Part shown: positions 25,278-36,021 of the stretch, in pieces | How the letters are laid out: each line of letters begins with the position of its first letter | How positions within the stretch are numbered: position 1 is the stretch's first letter | NCBI RefSeq assembly: GCF_032464895.1 | Contig: NZ_JAWDIC010000004.1 | Location: 124,001-188,000, forward strand | Direction: 5' to 3' | Length of the DNA: 64,000 bases | From: Phycicoccus sp. M110.8 | GTDB taxonomy: Bacteria > Actinomycetota > Actinomycetes > Actinomycetales > Dermatophilaceae | Program-made: the position numbers and the translations under genes | The notes under the pieces: model-generated | What the model was told of the DNA's origin: nothing | What the model saw: the letters and a program-made list of their open reading frames with translations, nothing else | The model's database searches: none

Positions 25278-25780
25278 GCACCACCGACCGGACCGACCCG
25301 ACCATCGCCGCGCGGGAGACCGGTGCGAGCGCGGCCGGGGCGACCGACGCAGGCGCGGCCGACCCCTTCGTGCACCGGGTCGAGGTGCACTTCTACGAGG
25401 TCGACCAGGTCGGGGTCGTGTTCAACGCGTGGTACCTCGCGTGGTGCGACGACGCCCGGCTGGCCTACTGCGACGCCCGTGGCTACGGCATCGAGGAGGC
25501 GAAGGCGCACGATGCGATGCCCCTGGTGCGGCACGCCGAGATCGAGTGGCTCGCGAGCCTGTCGGCAGGGGACCACGCGGAGATCGTGGTCCGGCCGGTG
25601 CGGGTCGGCACGACGTCGTTCACGCTCCGGCACGAGATCCACCGGGCCGGCGACGGCCAGCTGTGCGCCGTCCTCACCATCACCTACGTCGCCGCCGGTC
25701 TCGCCGAGCGGACCAAGCGAGACCTCCCGCTTCCGCTGCGTCGCGCGCTGGAGCAGGATCGATCGCAGCGCCCCTCCTGA
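25274..25780 (+). CDS. Acyl-CoA thioesterase (4HBT hotdog fold)
   Basis: Predicted 168 residues. After about 35 disordered Thr/Ala residues comes the hotdog domain: HRVEVHFYEVDQVGVVFNAW carries the family's catalytic Asp position, then WLASLSAGDHAEIVV and GTTSFTLRHEI. It resembles YbgC/4-hydroxybenzoyl-CoA thioesterases; the substrate is unknown. The GTG start overlaps the methyltransferase stop (GTGA), the third gene in a coupled chain from the KimA-like permease. Confidence 0.8.
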   Translation: MSTTDRTDPTIAARETGASAAGATDAGAADPFVHRVEVHFYEVDQVGVVFNAWYLAWCDDARLAYCDARGYGIEEAKAHDAMPLVRHAEIEWLASLSAGDHAEIVVRPVRVGTTSFTLRHEIHRAGDGQLCAVLTITYVAAGLAERTKRDLPLPLRRALEQDRSQRPS

Positions 25781-25785
25781 CGTGA

Positions 25786-25803
25786 TATCTTGACGTCAAG
25801 ATA
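25786..25803. promoter_or_regulatory. Perfect 18-bp palindrome upstream of aconitase
   Basis: TATCTTGACGTCAAGATA is a perfect palindrome ending 40 bp before the acnA start. It contains TTGACG, a possible -35 hexamer, so a bound regulator would block RNA polymerase. In Streptomyces the MarR-family citrate sensor TamR controls aconitase through a similar kind of palindrome; whether this is its site is inferred. No MarR gene is in the window. Confidence 0.7.
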
Positions 25804-25842
25804 AATCGGACGAAGAAGTCGACAGCATCGAAGGAGCCTGCA

Positions 25843-28632
<2,790 letters not shown>

Positions 28633-28660
28633 GTTCCCCTCCGCCGCAACGGAGTTCGCC

Positions 28661-28700
28661 AAGGGGTGTGCCGCGTGGGAGACCACGCGGCACACCCCTT
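28661..28700 (+). terminator. Strong hairpin after acnA
   Basis: An 18-bp perfect stem (28661-28678 with 28683-28700) closes a GAGA tetraloop. The arms begin AAGGGGTGTG and end CACACCCCTT. It starts 28 bp after the aconitase stop. There is no long U-tract, which is common for actinobacterial terminators. Confidence 0.85.
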
Positions 28701-28859
28701 CACCGTGTGTGGAGCCCGCCGGACGTTGGGCTGTCCGCAGCCCGCTGAGAAGACCCGCGGACGCTGCCGGGCACGCCGGTTCGGTTGCATCCCCTTCCGG
28801 TTGGTGTTCCACTGGACACCGCAGGTCCTTTGAGCCGGGGAGCTTGGGGGAGCAGGGGA

Positions 28860-29888
28860 ATGAGGGGAATAGTGCCGTGGCACCGCCTTGTGCGGCTGCT
28901 GCTCGGTGCTGGGTTCCTGTGTGTCGCGTGGGTGGTGCTCTCGTCCGGAGAGGCCCAGGCGGCCGAGGCGCCGCGCCCGCTCGGCCTCCTGCCTGCCACG
29001 ACGTCCTCGTCGCCCCTCCCCGCGGCTCTCGACGACATCACGTCGACGACTACGCAGGCGACTGCGAGGACGACGGCGACGGCGACGGGTGGCGCGACGA
29101 CTGCGGCGACGGCGACGGCACCGGCAACGAGTGCGGCGAGGACCGCGGCGACGGCGACGGCACCGGCAACGGGTGCGGCGACGGCACCGCTGGGCGGCCT
29201 TGTCGGTACCACCGTCGAGACCTCCATCGGGACCTCTGAGGAGCTCGTCGGCACGACGACCCAGGTGGTCGAACAGGCCACGAGCGGCGTTCCTGTCGTG
29301 GGAGACCAGGTCGCCGAGGTGACCCCCGTCGTGCGCGACGTCGTCGAGGGCGTGACGACGCCCATCACCACCACCGTGGAGGCGGTGCTCCCGCCCGCGC
29401 CGGCCGAAGCTCCGGTTCCCGCGCCGTCGCCGGGAGCTGGTTCGACGACCGCACCGGCCACCGAGCCGTCGGCCGACCAGAGCACGGTGAACACCGGAGC
29501 GCCGGCGAAACCTCACCTCGCAGGATCGGGAGCAGAACTGCAGGAATCCTCCGACATCGTTGTGTCGCAGTCGATTCCGCCATCGTCGCTTGTCGGGCCG
29601 CCGAGTGGAATGGTCCCGGCGCCGGACCCCTCTGTGCCGGCCCGCTCGGCTGCTTCGATGGCGTCGTCGTCCGGGCCGGACGGCCCTGCGCCGACGGCGC
29701 CCCTCAGCCCGGACCCGCAGGCGCCGGCGGCTCCGGCCACCTCAAGTTCGTCCGGCCCGCTGGCCTCAGACATGGCTGCGCTGCCGCCTCACGCGGTGCT
29801 GCGTGCCGCGGCGCAGGTACCGGTCCCTCATTGGGCGCCGGCCCTGGCCGGGTCCGACCTCAGGCAACCCGACAGCCGTCCTGACTGA
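28860..29888 (+). CDS. Secreted low-complexity hypothetical protein
   Basis: Predicted 342 residues. A signal peptide (LLLGAGFLCVAWVVL, cleavage near EAQA-AE, about residue 34) precedes a Thr/Ala-rich repeat zone, a Val/Thr-rich segment (about 100-170: VVEQATSGVPVVGDQVAEV), and a Pro/Ser/Ala-rich C terminus. No membrane anchor or sorting signal is seen. ATG at 28860 follows AGCAGGGGA; longer upstream reading is possible but lacks support. It lies 80 bp upstream of the chaplin-like gene on the same strand and may be co-expressed as another surface component. No family recognised. Confidence 0.65.
   Translation: MRGIVPWHRLVRLLLGAGFLCVAWVVLSSGEAQAAEAPRPLGLLPATTSSSPLPAALDDITSTTTQATARTTATATGGATTAATATAPATSAARTAATATAPATGAATAPLGGLVGTTVETSIGTSEELVGTTTQVVEQATSGVPVVGDQVAEVTPVVRDVVEGVTTPITTTVEAVLPPAPAEAPVPAPSPGAGSTTAPATEPSADQSTVNTGAPAKPHLAGSGAELQESSDIVVSQSIPPSSLVGPPSGMVPAPDPSVPARSAASMASSSGPDGPAPTAPLSPDPQAPAAPATSSSSGPLASDMAALPPHAVLRAAAQVPVPHWAPALAGSDLRQPDSRPD
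29103..29181 (+). repeat. Internal 42-bp tandem repeat in the secreted protein gene
   Basis: A 37-bp unit at 29103-29139 recurs at 29145-29181 with one mismatch, a period of 14 codons. It encodes the Ala/Thr pattern AATATAPAT. Flanking GACGGCGACGGC runs are further degenerate copies. Confidence 0.85.
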
Positions 29889-29968
29889 TCGGCTCGCTGC
29901 GTCCCTGGACGGACGCGAGAGAGCCATGTCGCGCTGCGCGCGACGTTCACGATCAGGAAGGAACGACC

Positions 29969-31378
29969 ATGCACGCATACGTGCGCAGGGGCCTCGAAGC
30001 GGCCCTGATCGTTGGGGGAGGCATCCTGTTCTTCGCAGGGACGGCCTCCGCCGACGACACGAACGGAACGTCCGGCACCCTTGCCGGAAACCAGCTGGCG
30101 ACCGTCGTCAGCGCGCCGATCGCGGCGTCGGGCAACAGCATCTCGGTGCTGGGGGACTCGACCTCGGGTGGCTCCGCCGCATCGACCACGGCCGGTGGGG
30201 GCGGTACGTCGGGCTCGACAACAAGCGGTACCGACTCGACGGCGGGTGGCAACCAGGTCACCGCGCCGGTGTCGGCGCCGGTCACGGCGTCGGGCAACAG
30301 CATCTCGGTGCTGGGCGACTCGACGTCGAGCGGTTCAGCCACGTCGGGGTCCACGACCTCCGGGTCAGGCTCGACGACGAGCGGTACCGACTCGACGGCG
30401 GGTGGCAACCAGGTGACCGCGCCGGTGTCGGCGCCGATCGCGGCGTCGGGCAACAGCATCTCGGTGCTGCGGGACTCGACGTCGAGCGGTTCGACGTCGA
30501 GGACGTCGAGCGGTTCAGCCACGTCGGGGTCCACGACCCCCGGGTCGGGCTCGACGACGAGCGGTACCGACTCGACGGCGGGTGGCAACCAGGTCACCGC
30601 GCCGGTGACGGCGCCGGTCACGGCCGGTGGCAACGCCGTGTCCGTAGTCGGGGATGCCACGTCGAGTGGCTCGACGGTCTCAGGGCCGACGGGTGCGTCC
30701 GGTACGTCGGGGTCCGGTTCGACCACCAGCGGTACCGACTCGACGGCGGGTGGCAACCAGGTCACCGCGCCGGTGACGGCGCCGGTCACGGCCGGTGGCA
30801 ACGCCGTGTCCGTGGTCGGGGATGCCACGTCGAGTGGCTCGACGGTCTCAGGGTCGACGGGTGCGTCCGGTACGTCGGGCTCCGGTTCGACCACCAGCGG
30901 TTCCGACTCCGCCGGCGGTGGCAACCAGGTGACCACACCGGTCACGCTTCCCGTGACCATCGTCGGGAACGCTGTGTCGGTCGTCGGCGACGCGAGCACC
31001 ATTGACTCCTCGTCGGGTGGCACGAGCACCCCGCCCGCTGGGGGCGCAGGGATGCCTCCGGGCAGCGGGGGAAGCGGCTCGACGCAGCCCGGTGACGGTG
31101 GCGGCGGCTCCACCACTCCGCCCGGTACTCCCGGTGGTTCCACGACCACGCCGGGTGGCTCCGGTGGCGGGGGTACGCCGAGCGGCGACGTCGTGGACCC
31201 CGGGACCGGTCCGTCGAGCTCGGGCGCAGCGTCTGCGGTGCCAGCCCTCGACACCGCCGCAGGGGCGGCCCTTGCCCTCACGGGTGCTCCCGCCATCGGG
31301 CTGCTGCTCCTCGCGCTGGCCCTCGTCCTGGCGGGCGCGGCAGCGCTGACGAGCAGGAGGTGGGTGCCCGCGGCCTGA
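29969..31378 (+). CDS. Chaplin-like multi-repeat secreted protein with LAXTG-type sorting signal
   Basis: Predicted 469 residues. Signal peptide, cleavage near TASA-DD (residue 28). Six cores of about 25 residues lie at 40-64, 94-118, 146-170, 206-230, 262-286 and 318-342, each close to GNQVTAPVSAPV...SGNSISVLGD. This matches the chaplin (DUF320) pattern GN-x-V-x-x-P-V-x-x-P-V-x-x-x-GN-x-V-x-V-x-G, but the usual Cys before the second GN is Ser, Gly or Val and no Cys occurs anywhere. Ser/Gly/Thr linkers separate the cores. The C terminus has LALTG (435-439), a hydrophobic helix and SRR: an LAXTG-type signal for class E sortase. AGGAAGGA precedes the ATG. Likely an amyloid-forming or surface-modifying wall protein. 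Confidence 0.8.
   Translation: MHAYVRRGLEAALIVGGGILFFAGTASADDTNGTSGTLAGNQLATVVSAPIAASGNSISVLGDSTSGGSAASTTAGGGGTSGSTTSGTDSTAGGNQVTAPVSAPVTASGNSISVLGDSTSSGSATSGSTTSGSGSTTSGTDSTAGGNQVTAPVSAPIAASGNSISVLRDSTSSGSTSRTSSGSATSGSTTPGSGSTTSGTDSTAGGNQVTAPVTAPVTAGGNAVSVVGDATSSGSTVSGPTGASGTSGSGSTTSGTDSTAGGNQVTAPVTAPVTAGGNAVSVVGDATSSGSTVSGSTGASGTSGSGSTTSGSDSAGGGNQVTTPVTLPVTIVGNAVSVVGDASTIDSSSGGTSTPPAGGAGMPPGSGGSGSTQPGDGGGGSTTPPGTPGGSTTTPGGSGGGGTPSGDVVDPGTGPSSSGAASAVPALDTAAGAALALTGAPAIGLLLLALALVLAGAAALTSRRWVPAA
30566..30901 (+). repeat. Two near-identical 168-bp tandem units in the chaplin-like gene
   Basis: The segments 30566-30733 and 30734-30901 encode the fourth and fifth repeat units (56 codons each). 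By eye only a few positions differ over nearly the whole unit until the last about 15 bases. Shorter similar units occur at 30240-30560. This indicates recent unit duplication within the gene. Confidence 0.85.
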
Positions 31379-31414
31379 CCGGCTGACTGGGTGCCCGCGG
31401 CCTGACGAGCTGAC
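31361..31414. repeat. 27-bp tandem duplication spanning the chaplin-like stop codon
   Basis: Copy 1 (31361-31387) contains the last codons and the TGA stop; copy 2 (31388-31414) follows directly. By eye 25 of 27 bases agree; both begin tgggtgcccgcggcctgac. The arrangement mirrors the duplicated 3' end of the DUF3159 gene. Confidence 0.85.
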
Positions 31415-31449
31415 TGGCTCGGTCAGCGTCGTCGACCGGCGTCCGAACT

Positions 31450-31490
31450 GGCGGTCCCGGGGCTGAAACAGCCACGGTCCCGGGACCGCC
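31450..31490. terminator. Hairpin terminator, first of three hairpins between converging genes
   Basis: GGCGGTCCCGGG (31450-31461) pairs perfectly with CCCGGGACCGCC (31479-31490); the loop itself contains the small stem GCTG-AAA-CAGC. Two more hairpins follow: CTGCTCGCG/CGCGAGCAG at 31498-31520 and CCCCGTCC/GGACGGGG at about 31535-31554. Together they separate the chaplin-like gene from the converging HNH gene and probably terminate both. Confidence 0.75.
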
Positions 31491-31554
31491 GTCCGTGCTG
31501 CTCGCGCCCTGCGCGAGCAGGGGCATGCCGCTGGCCCCGTCCGGGCGGACGGGG

Positions 31555-32949
31555 TCAGGGGCGAGGTCGATCTCGTCCCGGCGGCTCGGGCTCGGGGTCC
31601 TCCACCGGCACCAGGTGGAGCCCCCTGCGGCGCATCGCCTCGACGAGGTCGTCGTACGAGCCGGGGACGAGCTCCCAGTGCACCCTCGGGCCGTGGTCGC
31701 CCTGGACCACCGATCCGGCATACCTCTGCCGGTGCACCACGGTGTGGTGGGCGCGGCACAGGAGGGCGGCGTTGGCCACGTCGGTCGCCCCGCCATCGGC
31801 CCAGTGGACGAGGTGGTGCGCATCCGTCCAGCGAGCGGGCTTCGAGCATCCCGGGAAGGTGCAGCGGCGATCGCGCAGCCAGAGGTTGCGGATCTGTCCG
31901 GGTGTGAACAGCCGCTTCGCCTGGCCCTGGTCGAGCACCTCACCGCGCGAACCGAGGACGACGGGCACCACCTCAGCGTCGCAGGCCAGCCGTCGCACGG
32001 TGTCGGTCGTGAGCAGGGCGTCGCCGAAGGTCAGGCCGGCGCCCCGGCAACGTCGGCTCAGCACGTCCAGGCCGATCGTCACCACCAGGCTCGTCTTGGC
32101 CTGTCGTGGGACACCGTCAGGCGCCTCGACCGCGCGGCGGACGAGGTCGAGCAGGGCGTCCGCGCGACGGGTCGCGGGAGAGCGCAGGTCGAGCTCGCCG
32201 GTCTCCTCGTCGCGGGAGGGCTTGGCGAGCGCGTCGACGGCAGCGTCGACGACCGCGGCGCCCTCGTCGTCGAGCAACAGCGTGTAGCGGGAGAGGCCGA
32301 GCGGGCCCCTGCTCTTGACCATCGACCGGTGTGCCCGTCGGACGTCGTCCTCGTGCTCCACCAGCCGGTCCGGGCGCAGCTCGTTGCTCGTGTGGCGCAG
32401 GGCCACCGCGAGGTCGCCCTCGGACAGCCCACCGTGCCCGCGGGCGGAGTCGAGGAGCAGGTCCGTCAGGCTGTCGAGCTGCTTGGGGTCGGCCAGGCCA
32501 CGGACAGACCTGTGGAACCGGACCAGCTGTGCCGCCTTCGAGACCGGCAGGCTCGAGGCGGTGTCCCCGCCGCAGGCGACGGTCGCGGCGGCGACGACCT
32601 CCGCCAGGCGTGGCTCGTCCGCGGACTCGGCCACGGTGTTGGCGGCGAGCACGGTCCGCTGCGGCAGCTCGGGTGCGACGGCCCGAGCCCAGTCGACGGG
32701 ACCCCACCCCTCGCCCTTGTCCAGGCTGCGCCGCTTGGCCTCGGCGAGGACGGACACGAGGTGGGCGTCGACGCACGCCGAGAGGCGGCCGAGCAGCTGC
32801 AGCGCGGCCGTGACCTCACCCTCGCCGAGGGCCCACAGCCGCTCCGGGGACGACGAGGTCATCGCCTCGAGCGCCGCGACGGTCGCAGCCAGCACCGGGC
32901 GGGGCCCGGTGGCTCCTCGCCAGGCGAAGCCCTCGTCTGCGGTGGACAT
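31555..32949 (-). CDS. HNH endonuclease domain protein of the DUF222/13E12 repeat family
   Basis: Predicted 464 residues. The DUF222 domain occupies roughly residues 40-330 (helical, for example LGRLSACVDAHLVSVLAEAK, SKAAQLVRFHRSV). The C-terminal HNH nuclease motif is CTFPGCSKPARWTDAHHLVH followed by the WADGG...NAALLCRAHHTVVH segment with the His, Asn and zinc-binding Cys residues. The family is widespread and often multicopy in actinobacteria (13E12 repeat proteins of Mycobacterium); its role is unproven and it may be a selfish element. No inverted repeats or target duplications are visible around it. Confidence 0.85.
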   Translation of the reverse strand: MSTADEGFAWRGATGPRPVLAATVAALEAMTSSSPERLWALGEGEVTAALQLLGRLSACVDAHLVSVLAEAKRRSLDKGEGWGPVDWARAVAPELPQRTVLAANTVAESADEPRLAEVVAAATVACGGDTASSLPVSKAAQLVRFHRSVRGLADPKQLDSLTDLLLDSARGHGGLSEGDLAVALRHTSNELRPDRLVEHEDDVRRAHRSMVKSRGPLGLSRYTLLLDDEGAAVVDAAVDALAKPSRDEETGELDLRSPATRRADALLDLVRRAVEAPDGVPRQAKTSLVVTIGLDVLSRRCRGAGLTFGDALLTTDTVRRLACDAEVVPVVLGSRGEVLDQGQAKRLFTPGQIRNLWLRDRRCTFPGCSKPARWTDAHHLVHWADGGATDVANAALLCRAHHTVVHRQRYAGSVVQGDHGPRVHWELVPGSYDDLVEAMRRRGLHLVPVEDPEPEPPGRDRPRP

Positions 32950-33174
32950 GATGCAAGCCTAGGTGCGACCATCGACAGCCTGCCGCCACGCGTCGCAGTC
33001 GTAATCGACTGCGACGCAACGACTTCGCCATCCGGGCTGACACAGAGGCACCGTCGCTGCTCACGCCACCGACGGGAGCGTCGGCCCTGTCCCCACGACC
33101 CGCTCCCTCACCCGAACGGTCGGCATCCCACGGTCCGGACCATCCGCACGCAGCCGTCGTGACAGCCTGCCCCC

Positions 33175-33897
33175 ATGGGGATGGACGTCTATGTGGGCCC
33201 GTTGTCGCGGTACCTCGCGCGCGACTGGCTCACTCTGGTGCAGCAGGTCGGTGCGGCGACGGGGCGGCGCGTGCAGGTCCTGCGGAGGGAGGACCCTCCC
33301 GCCCCCGACCACGCGGCGGCCGAGTCGATGGTCGCCACCTGGCAGCGCGAGCTGCTCGAGGCCCTGGGCAGCGACACCCCGTGGGTCGACCACCGAGACC
33401 TGCCGTACTGGACGGACAAGCCCGACTGGGACGGGTACGGCGGCCTGGTGCTGCTCGCGGCATACCTCGAACGCCCCGAGCTCGTCCCCGTCAACCGCGG
33501 CGGCTTCTTCCGCCGCGCCCACGCCGACGACCCCCGGGACTTCCAGCAGGCGGAGGCATACCAGGCAGCCAGCGCGGCCCCCACACGCTTCCCGAGCCTG
33601 CTCGGTGGCACCGAGTGGTGGTTGCCCGTCGAGACCGGAGGCCGCGTGTTCCGGGCGCCACGGCCCGACGGACCGGTGACGACCATGGCCCCGCTGAGCC
33701 GGCTGCTGCTCGAGCTCAAGGACATCGCGGAGGCGATCGGCCTGACGGACACCGAGGAGCGGGCGGCGATCCGGGCAGCGGGCCCGCCGGACCCGGACTC
33801 CGACGTGGAGACGTGCGCCCGGTTCGGGCTGTCCACGCTGCTTCCGCTGGCGGGCAAGGCGCACGTCGAGCGCCAGCCGCTGCTCCTCGACTTCTAG
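33175..33897 (+). CDS. Hypothetical protein, GMDVYVGPLSRY type
   Basis: Predicted 240 residues, soluble. It begins MGMDVYVGPLSRYLARDWLT and contains WTDKPDWDGYGGLVLLAAYLE and LGGTEWWLPVETGG, the last being Trp-rich. No signal peptide, membrane helix or catalytic motif was recognised. ATG at 33175 is close to a second ATG (33181). A TAT codon in an early position is unusual for this DNA. Its neighbours (HNH endonuclease and the VWA gene, converging) give no functional hint. Confidence 0.65.
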   Translation: MGMDVYVGPLSRYLARDWLTLVQQVGAATGRRVQVLRREDPPAPDHAAAESMVATWQRELLEALGSDTPWVDHRDLPYWTDKPDWDGYGGLVLLAAYLERPELVPVNRGGFFRRAHADDPRDFQQAEAYQAASAAPTRFPSLLGGTEWWLPVETGGRVFRAPRPDGPVTTMAPLSRLLLELKDIAEAIGLTDTEERAAIRAAGPPDPDSDVETCARFGLSTLLPLAGKAHVERQPLLLDF

Positions 33898-33945
33898 CCT
33901 CGACCCGGAAGCCCTCCCGCCGCCGCCCCAGGCCCGGGCCTTCAC

Positions 33946-36021
33946 TCAGTCGTCGACCCAGAAGCCGCGCCCGCCGCCGAACCAGTCGCCGAAGTGGTCG
34001 CGGTACGACCCGCCCCCGCGGCCACCGCGCGACCCGAGGTAGCTGCCCACCACCGCCGCGCCGAGGTCGTCGAGCTCCGGTGCGACGACACGTCCCTCGA
34101 CCCGGCGGGCCATCTGCTCGACGAACCGCGCCAGCCCCGGGTCCTCGCCCAGCCGGAAGAACGTCGCCTGTGCCCCCAGCCGCGCGACGTTGTCGAGCTC
34201 GCGGACGCTGTAGGCGATCGTGAGCGGGTGGGGCGGGTAGTCGAAGTAGACGCCGCCGTCCGGCTCGAGGTGGGCCGTCGGCTCGCCGTCGGTCACGACG
34301 AGCAGCACCGGCTGCGCGCTGGGGTGCTTGCGGAAGTGCCTCTGCGCCAACAGGAGCGCGTGGTGCAGGTTGGTGCCCTTGGCCCACTCGGCGTCGAGCG
34401 CGGTGAGCTCCTCGATCTCCATCACCTGCGCGTGCCGGCCGAACCCGATGAGCTGCAGGTGGTCGCCGCGGAACCGCGTCCGCACGAGGTGGTGCAGCGC
34501 GAGCGCGGTGCGCTTCATCGGCACCCACCGCCCGTCCATCGCCATGGAGAACGACGTGTCCACCAGGAGCGCCACCGCCGCCTGCGTCCGCGCCTCCGTC
34601 TCGGCGACCTCCACGTCGCGGATGTCGAGGCGTATGCCGGGTGCCCGGCCGCCGTGGGCGCCGGCAGTCCCGGCGCCCGCGCCACCGCCCAGGCCCCCTC
34701 CCGAGGAGGCCGTGCGGAGGACGGCGTTGGTGACCGTGCGGGTCACGTCCCACGGCTGGGTGTCGCCGAACTGCCACTCGCGCGTCGCCCCGCTGGGCTC
34801 GGCCGCGGCCCCCGACTGGCGCACGTCGCGCTGGCCCTGCCGCCCCGAAAGGCGTTGTGCCACATCGCGGAGCAGCGCCCGGCCCAGCTGGCGCATCGCC
34901 TTGGGGGAGAGGCGGAGCTGTCCGTCGGAGGTGCGGTTGAGGTAGCCCGAGTCGCGCAACGCCTTCTCCAGCCGCGACAGCGTCTGGGCGTCGACGGCCG
35001 CGGCGTCCCCGACGAGCCGGGCGAGCGCGTCGACGTCGATGTCGTCCATCCGGGCGCCCGGGTAGGACTGCGAGAGCTGCTCGCTCAGCTGGTCGAGCGC
35101 CGCGAGGTCCTGCAATGCCCCTGTGCCGTCGCCGAGCCCCAGTCCCTGCGACCCCTCGAACTGCTCGGACCCCGACCAGTCCTCGCCCGGCCGCAGCGCC
35201 TGGAGGTTCGCGTCGAGGTCGGCGAGGGCGTCCATGAGGTCGGGGCTGCCGAACGCTTGGGCCGACAGCTCCATCAGCTCGGCGCGCTGCTCCGGCGTCA
35301 TCGAGTTGAGCATCCGCTGGGCCGCGGCGGCGCGCTGGGCCAGGCTGTCGACGAGCTCCTCGACCGACTGCGGGTTGTCCGGGAAGTAGTCGCCGTGCTG
35401 CTCCATGAACTCGCGGAACTGCTCGGTGGTGTCCTCCCCCCGACGGTGGGCCGCGAGGAGGTCGTTGAGGTCGGACAGCATCCGCCGGACGTCCTCGCGG
35501 TCCTCGTCCGTCGCGTTCTCCAGCGCCTGCTTCATGCCGGCGAACCGCTGGTCGAGCGCCTCCCGCCCCAGCAGGTCCTTGATCCGCTCGTAGTCCTCCC
35601 GCGCCGACGGGCTGCGCCACTGGTAGTCGGCGAGCTCGCTCACCGCCCCGGCGGTCGACGGCGGCAGGTTCTCCATCCGCATCTCCGCGAACCGCGCGTC
35701 GTCGTCGAGGTCCCGGGCCAGCTGCTTGCGCTCGGCCAGGACCGCCCGGTCGAGCAGCTCCCTGACCTCCTGCAGCGTCCCGTCGAGCGAGTGCCGCTGC
35801 AGCAGCTCCTGCCGCTTGCGCGCGACCTGCGCGGCCAGGTCGTCCAGGCCGGCCTGCTGGCGTGAGCCCCGGCGCAGGTACTCCCGCATCGCGTGCTCCG
35901 CGGAGTACCCGGCCATGACGTCCTCGCCGATGGCGTCGAGCGCCTCCGCGAGGTCGACCGGGGGAGCGAGCGGGTCGGGGCCGCCGGTGTACCTCCCGTA
36001 GCGGGAACGGTGCTCAGCCAT
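33946..36021 (-). CDS. VWA-domain protein, partner of the MoxR-type AAA ATPase
   Basis: Predicted 691 residues. A long helical, charged N-terminal region (about 1-440) carries coiled-coil-like segments. A Gly-rich hinge follows, then a von Willebrand A domain (about 475-640) with an intact MIDAS: LLVDTSFSMAMD (DxSxS), GTNLHHAL and VVTDGEPTA. The C terminus is Gly-rich (SRGGRGGGSYRDH). AAA plus VWA pairs act like chelatase-type or MoxR chaperone machines; the mycobacterial pair is Rv0958-Rv0959. The client is unknown. ATG at 36021 overlaps the AAA gene by 8 bp. Confidence 0.82.
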   Translation of the reverse strand: MAEHRSRYGRYTGGPDPLAPPVDLAEALDAIGEDVMAGYSAEHAMREYLRRGSRQQAGLDDLAAQVARKRQELLQRHSLDGTLQEVRELLDRAVLAERKQLARDLDDDARFAEMRMENLPPSTAGAVSELADYQWRSPSAREDYERIKDLLGREALDQRFAGMKQALENATDEDREDVRRMLSDLNDLLAAHRRGEDTTEQFREFMEQHGDYFPDNPQSVEELVDSLAQRAAAAQRMLNSMTPEQRAELMELSAQAFGSPDLMDALADLDANLQALRPGEDWSGSEQFEGSQGLGLGDGTGALQDLAALDQLSEQLSQSYPGARMDDIDVDALARLVGDAAAVDAQTLSRLEKALRDSGYLNRTSDGQLRLSPKAMRQLGRALLRDVAQRLSGRQGQRDVRQSGAAAEPSGATREWQFGDTQPWDVTRTVTNAVLRTASSGGGLGGGAGAGTAGAHGGRAPGIRLDIRDVEVAETEARTQAAVALLVDTSFSMAMDGRWVPMKRTALALHHLVRTRFRGDHLQLIGFGRHAQVMEIEELTALDAEWAKGTNLHHALLLAQRHFRKHPSAQPVLLVVTDGEPTAHLEPDGGVYFDYPPHPLTIAYSVRELDNVARLGAQATFFRLGEDPGLARFVEQMARRVEGRVVAPELDDLGAAVVGSYLGSRGGRGGGSYRDHFGDWFGGGRGFWVDD

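Noticed and set aside
30200-30910. Regular repeats considered as a CRISPR array
   Set aside because: The units are in-frame coding repeats without unique spacers and without cas genes nearby.
31555-32949. HNH gene as part of a prophage or an insertion sequence
   Set aside because: No integrase, phage structural gene, terminal inverted repeat or target duplication is visible; it fits the scattered 13E12 family.
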